A stretch of DNA of 64,000 nt, from NCBI RefSeq assembly GCF_900110555.1, contig NZ_FOEE01000010.1, forward strand, positions 116,862-180,861, in the 5' to 3' direction. Source of the DNA: Trujillonella endophytica (GTDB lineage: Bacteria; Actinomycetota; Actinomycetes; Mycobacteriales; Geodermatophilaceae). Below the pieces are notes generated by a model. The model was not told the DNA's origin. It saw only the letters and a program-made list of their open reading frames with translations, and did not search any database. Positions 59,812 to 64,000 of the stretch are shown here, one piece after another. Position 1 is the stretch's first letter; each line of letters opens with the position of its first letter. Both the position numbers and the translations under genes were made by a program.

Positions 59812-60681
59812 TCAGGCGAGGACGCCGTCCGCCCAGTCCTGGAGCTGGGGGACCAGCAGCGGCCAGCGGACGAACAGCCCGCCCGCCTCGCCGCGGTTGC
59901 GGGCGGTCTGGCGCTCGCGCCACTCCTGGTCGCCCCACGGCGGCTCGACCAGCCGGGCGGCCGGCAGCACCTCGGCGACGCGCTCGGACGTCGCCCGCGG
60001 GTGGTTCAGGTCGCTCGCGCCGCTGCGGAACACCAGCGTCGGGACGTCGAAGGCGCGGGCGTCGGCGGCCGACAGCCCGGGGACCACCTCGTCCTCGCAC
60101 GGGCAGTAGGCGAGCATCCAGCGCTGCATCGACTCGACGAAGGCGGGCACGTCCTGGTCGAGGATCCGCTGCCGGTTGGCGGGGTTGCGCTCGATCGCCT
60201 CGGCCCACTGGGGGAGCGCGGCGACCGCCGCCATCCCGTCGTCCCAGGCCGCCCGGGCCGACGGCGCGCAGTAGTAGGCGCCGAGTTGCAGCAGGCCGTA
60301 CACGCCGCCGCTGATCCACCACACGGCAAGGGCAGCGGTGACGTCGCGGTGCCTCGCGGCGGCGAGCATCGACACGCGGGCACCCCCGGAGCCGCCGGCG
60401 ATCACGGTGGGCCCGAGGTCGAGGTGCCGGATCAGCCCGGCGAGGACGTCGGCCTGCATCTGCGACTCCGAGTCGCCGGTGAAGCAGACGTCGGAGGCGC
60501 CGGTGTTGGGTCGGTCCCACAGGAGCACCCGGTTGCCCCGCTCGGCCAGGGCCGCGGCCAGCTCGGACAGGCCCGGGTCGTCCTTGCTGAACCGCCCGCC
60601 CGGGGTGATCACCCACGGCCGACCGGAGTCGCCGATCAGGTCGTAGGCGATGGTCAGACCGTCGATGTTTGCTGACGCCAC
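59812..60681 (-). CDS. Alpha/beta hydrolase
   Basis: 289 residues from GTG 60681, probably leaderless since a TACCGT element ends 13 bases upstream and no ribosome-binding site is seen. The fold is shown by IAYDLIGDSGRPWVITPGG (oxyanion region), LLWDRPNTGASDVCF, VIAGGSGGARVSML (nucleophile elbow G-x-S-x-G, here GGSGG) and a late FRSGASDLNHP with Asp and His candidates. It cleaves an ester or C-C bond, for example a meta-cleavage product or lactone. It ends close to the convergent amidohydrolase stop. Confidence 0.88.
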   Translation of the reverse strand: MASANIDGLTIAYDLIGDSGRPWVITPGGRFSKDDPGLSELAAALAERGNRVLLWDRPNTGASDVCFTGDSESQMQADVLAGLIRHLDLGPTVIAGGSGGARVSMLAAARHRDVTAALAVWWISGGVYGLLQLGAYYCAPSARAAWDDGMAAVAALPQWAEAIERNPANRQRILDQDVPAFVESMQRWMLAYCPCEDEVVPGLSAADARAFDVPTLVFRSGASDLNHPRATSERVAEVLPAARLVEPPWGDQEWRERQTARNRGEAGGLFVRWPLLVPQLQDWADGVLA

Positions 60682-60702
60682 GGGCCGGAGGCTACGGTAC
60701 GA

Positions 60703-60724
60703 ACGTCGCGAACACTCACTCACT
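60703..60724. promoter_or_regulatory. TetR-type operator, site 11 (half-site cluster, divergent)
   Basis: CACTCACT occurs twice in overlap (60713-60720 and 60717-60724), each 7 of 8 matches to the consensus half-site; a matching left half is not clear. It separates the alpha/beta hydrolase (start 60681) and the thiolase (start 60793). Confidence 0.4.
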
Positions 60725-60792
60725 TGGCGTGGGCGGTCGGGGCTGCCGGGAGCCGGTGGGAGGCCATCGGCCGGATCGAGGGAGTGCACCCG

Positions 60793-61980
60793 ATGAGCTC
60801 TGACGCGGTGATCGTCGCGGGCGCCCGGACGGCCGTGGGAACGGCGTTCAAGGGCTCGCTGGTGAACGTGGACGCCATGGAACTGGCGACGGCGACGGTG
60901 GCCGAGGCGGTACGCCGGTCGGGCCTGGACGGCGAGCTGTTCGACGACGTCGTGCTGGGGGAGTCCCTCTACGGCGGCGGCGCCATCGCGCGGTACGCCG
61001 CGATCGAGGCCGGCCTGGTGAACGCCCCGGGCATCGCGCACAACCGGCACTGCGCCTCGGGGCTCGCCGCGGTGCAGACGGCCGCGTCCTCGATCCGCGC
61101 CGGCATGGATCGGGTGGTCGTCGCCGGCGGCGTGCAGTCGTCGTCCACCGCGCCGCGGTCTGCCTGGCGGGTGCCCGGTACGCAGGACTGGGAGGAGGAC
61201 TGGCTCGCGCCGAGCCACCGGGAGACCGCGGACGCGCCGATCCGGGACATGACGATCACGGTCGGCTGGAACGCGGCGAAGAAGGCGGGGATCTCCCGGG
61301 AGGAGATGGACGCCTGGGCGCTGCGCAGCCACCAGCGCGCGATCGCCGGCATCGACGCGGGCAGCTTCGCCGACGAGATCTTCGCCCTGCCGGTTACCCG
61401 CCCGGACGGGACGACCGGCACCTTCGAGGTCGACGAGCACCCGCGGCGCGGCAGCACCCTGGAGAAGCTTGCGTCGCTCAAGCCGCTGCACCCGGAGATC
61501 GAGGGCTTCTCGATCACCGCGGGCAACTCGGCGGGGGTCAACGACGGGGCTGCGGCCGTGGTCGTTGCCGACCGCGCCGTCGCCGACCGGCAGGGCCTGG
61601 AGGCGCTGGCCGTCGTCCGCGCGTGGGCGTCGGTGGGCGTTCCCCCGGCGGAGACGGGGCTCGGCCCGATCGCGGTGATCCCGAAGGTCCTGGACCGGGC
61701 CGGGCTCTCGATCGCCGACGTCGACCTGTGGGAGATCAACGAGGCGTTCGCCTCGGTGCCGATCGCGGCGGTGAAGGCGCTCGGGCTCGACGACGGGATC
61801 GTCAACGTGCTCGGCAGCGGCTGCAGCATCGGCCACCCTGTGGCGACCACCGGCACCCGGATGGTGCTGACGCTGATCCACGAGCTGCGCCGGCGTGGTG
61901 GCGGTGTCGCGGTCGCGGCGATGTGCGCCGGCGGTGGCATGGCCTCGGCGGTCGTCCTCGACGTGCCGGCCCCGGCCTGA
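60793..61980 (+). CDS. Thiolase (acetyl-CoA C-acyltransferase)
   Basis: 395 residues from ATG 60793 with GAGGGAG upstream; an upstream frame from 60724 adds unlikely residues. The nucleophile is in NRHCASGLAAVQ (Cys about residue 90), and SGCSIGHPVATTGTRM and MCAGGGMASAV carry the catalytic His and second Cys. It cleaves 3-ketoacyl-CoA, releasing acetyl- or propionyl-CoA. It is the only canonical thiolase of the island. The next gene (enoyl-CoA hydratase) starts 11 bases after the stop. Confidence 0.95.
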   Translation: MSSDAVIVAGARTAVGTAFKGSLVNVDAMELATATVAEAVRRSGLDGELFDDVVLGESLYGGGAIARYAAIEAGLVNAPGIAHNRHCASGLAAVQTAASSIRAGMDRVVVAGGVQSSSTAPRSAWRVPGTQDWEEDWLAPSHRETADAPIRDMTITVGWNAAKKAGISREEMDAWALRSHQRAIAGIDAGSFADEIFALPVTRPDGTTGTFEVDEHPRRGSTLEKLASLKPLHPEIEGFSITAGNSAGVNDGAAAVVVADRAVADRQGLEALAVVRAWASVGVPPAETGLGPIAVIPKVLDRAGLSIADVDLWEINEAFASVPIAAVKALGLDDGIVNVLGSGCSIGHPVATTGTRMVLTLIHELRRRGGGVAVAAMCAGGGMASAVVLDVPAPA

Positions 61981-61991
61981 GCGCCGTCCGC

Positions 61992-62768
61992 ATGTCCGAC
62001 GTGCTGACCGTGGAGGTCGACGGGCCCGTCCGCGTCGTCGTCCTGAACCGGCCGGAGGCGCTCAACGCGATCGACCGGGAGCTGCACCGGGAGCTGGCCC
62101 AGGTGTGGCGCCGGCTCGCGGCCGATCGCGAGGCGCGGGCGGTGGTGCTCACCGGCGCCGGGCGGGCGTTCAGCGCCGGGGGCGACCTCGACTGGATCGC
62201 CTCGTTCGCGCAGGACCACGTCGCGCGGGACGACAGCCTCCGCGAGACGGGCGAGATCGTCGACGAGATGCTCCGGTTCCCGCTGCCGGTGGTGGCGGCG
62301 GTGAACGGGCCGGCGGTGGGGCTGGGGTGCAGCGTCGCGCTGCTGTGCGACGTCGTGTTGATCTCCGAGACGGCGTCGATGGCCGATCCGCACGTGCCGG
62401 TCGGGCTGGTGCCCGGGGACGGCGGCGCCGCGTTCTGGCCGCTGCTCACCCCGCTCATGCGGTCGCGGGAGTACCTGCTGACCGGCGAGCGGATCCCGGC
62501 GGCCACCGCGGTCGAGCTCGGCCTGGCCACCCGCACCGTGCCGCCCGGCGAGCTCATGGCCGAGGCCCGCCGGGTGGCGGCGAGGATGGCGGCCGCGCCG
62601 GCGCACGCCGTCCAGGGGGCCAAACAGGTGCTCAACATGCACCTGATGGGTGCACTTCCCGTGTTGCACGCCGGGATCGCGGCCGAGCGGGCCACCATGC
62701 AGACCGCGGACCACCAGGACCGCGTGCAGGAACTCCGGCGCCGGGCAACGGAGCCGCGGCCGTCCTGA
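61992..62768 (+). CDS. Enoyl-CoA hydratase/isomerase-family protein
   Basis: 258 residues from ATG 61992. Crotonase-fold signatures are VRVVVLNRPEALNAIDRELH, LTGAGRAFSAGGDLDWI (oxyanion-hole strand), VNGPAVGLGCSVALLCDVV and ADPHVPVGLVPGDGGAAFWP. The two catalytic Glu residues of classical hydratases are not clearly both present, since DPHVP and PGDGG occupy their places, so isomerase or hydrolase activity is possible. It is coupled to the thiolase gene and probably acts in the same beta-oxidation cycle. Confidence 0.9.
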   Translation: MSDVLTVEVDGPVRVVVLNRPEALNAIDRELHRELAQVWRRLAADREARAVVLTGAGRAFSAGGDLDWIASFAQDHVARDDSLRETGEIVDEMLRFPLPVVAAVNGPAVGLGCSVALLCDVVLISETASMADPHVPVGLVPGDGGAAFWPLLTPLMRSREYLLTGERIPAATAVELGLATRTVPPGELMAEARRVAARMAAAPAHAVQGAKQVLNMHLMGALPVLHAGIAAERATMQTADHQDRVQELRRRATEPRPS

Positions 62769-62802
62769 CCACTGGGACCCGACCATCGCGAGGAGCAGAC
62801 GA

Positions 62803-63330
62803 GTGGACTCGGCTCTGGATCTCGGCCTCTTCATCGTCCGGCTGGCGCTGGGGCCGATGCTGATCCTGCACGGCTACAACAAGGTGTTCGGCTCCGGTGG
62901 GCTCGAGGGGACGACGCGGTGGTTCGCCGGGCTCGGCCTCAAGCCCGCCTGGCTGCACGCGCGGATCGCGCCGGTCAACGAGATCGGCGCCGGCCTGCTG
63001 CTGACCCTCGGCCTGCTCACCCCGCTGGCGTGCGCCGCCTTCGTCGGGCTGATGACCGTGGCGAGCCTGACCGACCACCGGGGCAAGGGCTACTTCGTGT
63101 TCAAGGGCGGCTGGGAGTACACGCTGCTCGTCGGCATGGTCGCGGTCGGGCTGGCGGCGATGGGGCCCGGGGACTGGTCGCTCGACCACGCGTTCGGCTG
63201 GGAGCCGCAGGGCTGGGGCTGGGCGCTCGGGGCCGCCGTGGTCGGCGTGGTCGCCGCGGCCGGGCTGCTCGCGGTCAGCTACCGGCCGGAGAAGAAGGAC
63301 GCCGAGCCGGTGCCCGCGTCGGAGCCCTGA
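62803..63330 (+). CDS. DoxX-family membrane protein
   Basis: 175 residues from GTG 62803 with AGGAG upstream. The DoxX signature is FIVRLALGPMLILHGYNKVF followed by WFAGLGLKPAW. Four hydrophobic segments lie at about residues 8-25, 60-80, 102-122 and 140-160. Its position 34 bases after the enoyl-CoA hydratase suggests read-through from the catabolic operon, but DoxX proteins act in redox homeostasis rather than catabolism. The tail (PEKKDAEPVPASEP) is cytoplasmic. Confidence 0.85.
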   Translation: MDSALDLGLFIVRLALGPMLILHGYNKVFGSGGLEGTTRWFAGLGLKPAWLHARIAPVNEIGAGLLLTLGLLTPLACAAFVGLMTVASLTDHRGKGYFVFKGGWEYTLLVGMVAVGLAAMGPGDWSLDHAFGWEPQGWGWALGAAVVGVVAAAGLLAVSYRPEKKDAEPVPASEP

Positions 63331-63373
63331 GCCGGCGGCCGGGATCGTCGGCGTCCGCGTCGTCCGGGCACGA

Positions 63374-63517
63374 TCAGGACTTCTTCTTCTTGCCGCCCTT
63401 CTTGCCGAGCTCGCTCTGGGCGGACGAACTCGTCCGCGGGTTCTTCCTGCCCTCCTTCTTCGCCTTGGCGTTGGCCTTCTTCGCCGTGGCGCTGCCCTTG
63501 CCGCTCTTCTCGGCCAT
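63374..63517 (-). CDS. Small Lys/Ala/Ser-rich basic protein
   Basis: 47 residues from ATG 63517, with GGAGGT upstream; a longer frame exists but would start without a site. The composition is strongly basic and low-complexity (MAEKSGKGSATAKKANAKAK, ending KKGGKKKKS), like small histone-like or ribosome-associated actinobacterial proteins. No known domain. It converges with the DoxX gene. It could bind nucleic acid, but this is speculation. Confidence 0.55.
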   Translation of the reverse strand: MAEKSGKGSATAKKANAKAKKEGRKNPRTSSSAQSELGKKGGKKKKS

Positions 63518-63653
63518 GCCGACCTCCGGTTCCGGGCGCCGTCCCGGGCGGACGGCGCGGAGCGCTGGCCCTACCCGGGGCGGACCGGCAGGAACACGGA
63601 GCCGCGGCAGGGCGGCAGGGAGGGAGATGCGGTGCCCCCGGCAGTGTCCTGGC

Positions 63654-63722
63654 TCAAGACATCCCGGACAGATGTCTCGAGACATACCGGACTGATGTCC
63701 CAGGTCATCCCGGACAGCCGGT
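63654..63722. repeat. Three tandem 23-bp imperfect repeats at an IS481-family left end
   Basis: Units at 63654-63676, 63677-63699 and 63700-63722. The first two share GACAT...ATGTC arms around an 8-9-nt core (CCCGGACAG or ACCGGACTG), and the third is degenerate. They lie just upstream of the transposase start and look like transposase-binding repeats; the outer IS end is probably near TGTCCTGG at 63645. Confidence 0.55.
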
Positions 63723-63734
63723 CGAGGCTCGGCC

Positions 63735-64000
63735 ATGTCCAAAGCCCGACTGGTCATCACCGCGATCGAGGTCGAGGGCCGGACGGCGGCTGAGGTCGTC
63801 GCCGCCTATGGCGTCTCCCGGTCATGGCTCTACGAGCTGCTCAAGCGCTACCGAGCCGAGGGTGAGGCCGCCTTCGCGCCGCGCTCCCGACGGCCCCACA
63901 AGTCACCGCGCGCCACGCCACCGGCGACCATCGAGCTGGTCCTGCAACTACGCAAGCAGCTGCGCGACACCGGACTGGACGCCGGCGCCGACACCATCGG
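63735..64000 (+). mobile_element. IS481-family transposase (N-terminal part, cut by window edge)
   Basis: From ATG 63735 the frame stays open to the end of the window (88 codons). The translation starts MSKARLVITAIEVEGRTAAE and continues with a helix-turn-helix (VVAAYGVSRSWLYELLKRY), EGEAAFAPRSRRPHKSP and LRKQLRDTGLDAGADTI. This is the recognisable N-terminus of IS481-type DDE transposases with an IS3-like HTH; the DDE catalytic domain lies beyond the window. Three tandem repeats precede it. The integrity of the element cannot be judged. Confidence 0.85.

Noticed and set aside
16006..60724. KstR-type (cholesterol regulon) operators.
   Set aside because: The recurrent palindrome is AGTGAGCG-N2-CGCTCACT-like and lacks the AAC...GTT core of KstR sites.
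1..64000. tRNA, rRNA, riboswitch, CRISPR array or replication origin.
   Set aside because: None recognised by eye on either strand; intergenic spaces are all under 300 bases and explained by hairpins, operators or promoters.

Overview
The window is very GC-rich bacterial DNA with many GTG starts, 4-nt stop/start overlaps and short intergenic spaces. A mycofactocin-coupled SDR, an F420-type LLM oxidoreductase, an FprA-like ferredoxin reductase and a [3Fe-4S]-type ferredoxin all point to an actinomycete. A Geodermatophilaceae-like or related soil genus is plausible, but I cannot fix the genus from sequence alone. No tRNA, rRNA, CRISPR array or origin was seen, and no gene-free stretch exceeds 300 bases.

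Region 1 (1-13.6 kb) is largely housekeeping: a partial SMP-30 lactonase, PEP carboxylase (ppc), an inositol-monophosphatase-type hydrolase, FprA, a small monooxygenase-fold protein, and a DNA-repair pair (photolyase plus Fpg/Nei glycosylase). It also has two small GNAT/EthD genes, an unusual two-gene cassette (SpeD-like pyruvoyl-decarboxylase homologue plus LuxI-like acyltransferase fold) and a membrane GGDEF-EAL protein.

Region 2 (13.7-62.8 kb) is an approximately 49-kb catabolic island. It holds two P450s, a Rieske oxygenase, a three-subunit molybdenum hydroxylase, two aldehyde dehydrogenases, an alcohol dehydrogenase, four SDRs and an LLM oxidoreductase. It also holds seven amidohydrolase-superfamily genes, three CaiB/BaiF CoA-transferases (two are double-length fusions) plus a miniature remnant, an APH-like kinase, and four acyl-CoA dehydrogenases arranged as two pairs. 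The rest is a thiolase-like/DUF35 pair resembling the Ltp2-type retro-aldolase, a classical thiolase, an enoyl-CoA hydratase, a single-chain indolepyruvate:ferredoxin oxidoreductase-type enzyme, a lone ferredoxin and a TetR regulator. I saw no acyl-CoA synthetase and no transporter, so CoA activation probably relies on the CoA-transferases.

A palindrome close to AGTGAGCG-N2-CGCTCACT recurs at about eleven positions, almost always just downstream of a -10-like hexamer and in front of nearly every transcription unit of the island, including the tetR/adh divergent promoter. I infer one TetR-controlled regulon for complete oxidation of a hydrophobic, probably alicyclic or branched compound: hydroxylation, oxidation to an acid, CoA transfer, beta-oxidation, then retro-aldol and thiolytic cleavage. 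The substrate is unknown. The P450/mycofactocin-SDR unit at the left edge has a different palindrome.

Region 3 (62.8-64 kb) holds a DoxX-type membrane protein, a small Lys/Ala-rich protein and the left end of an IS481-family element, preceded by three tandem 23-bp repeats and cut by the window edge.
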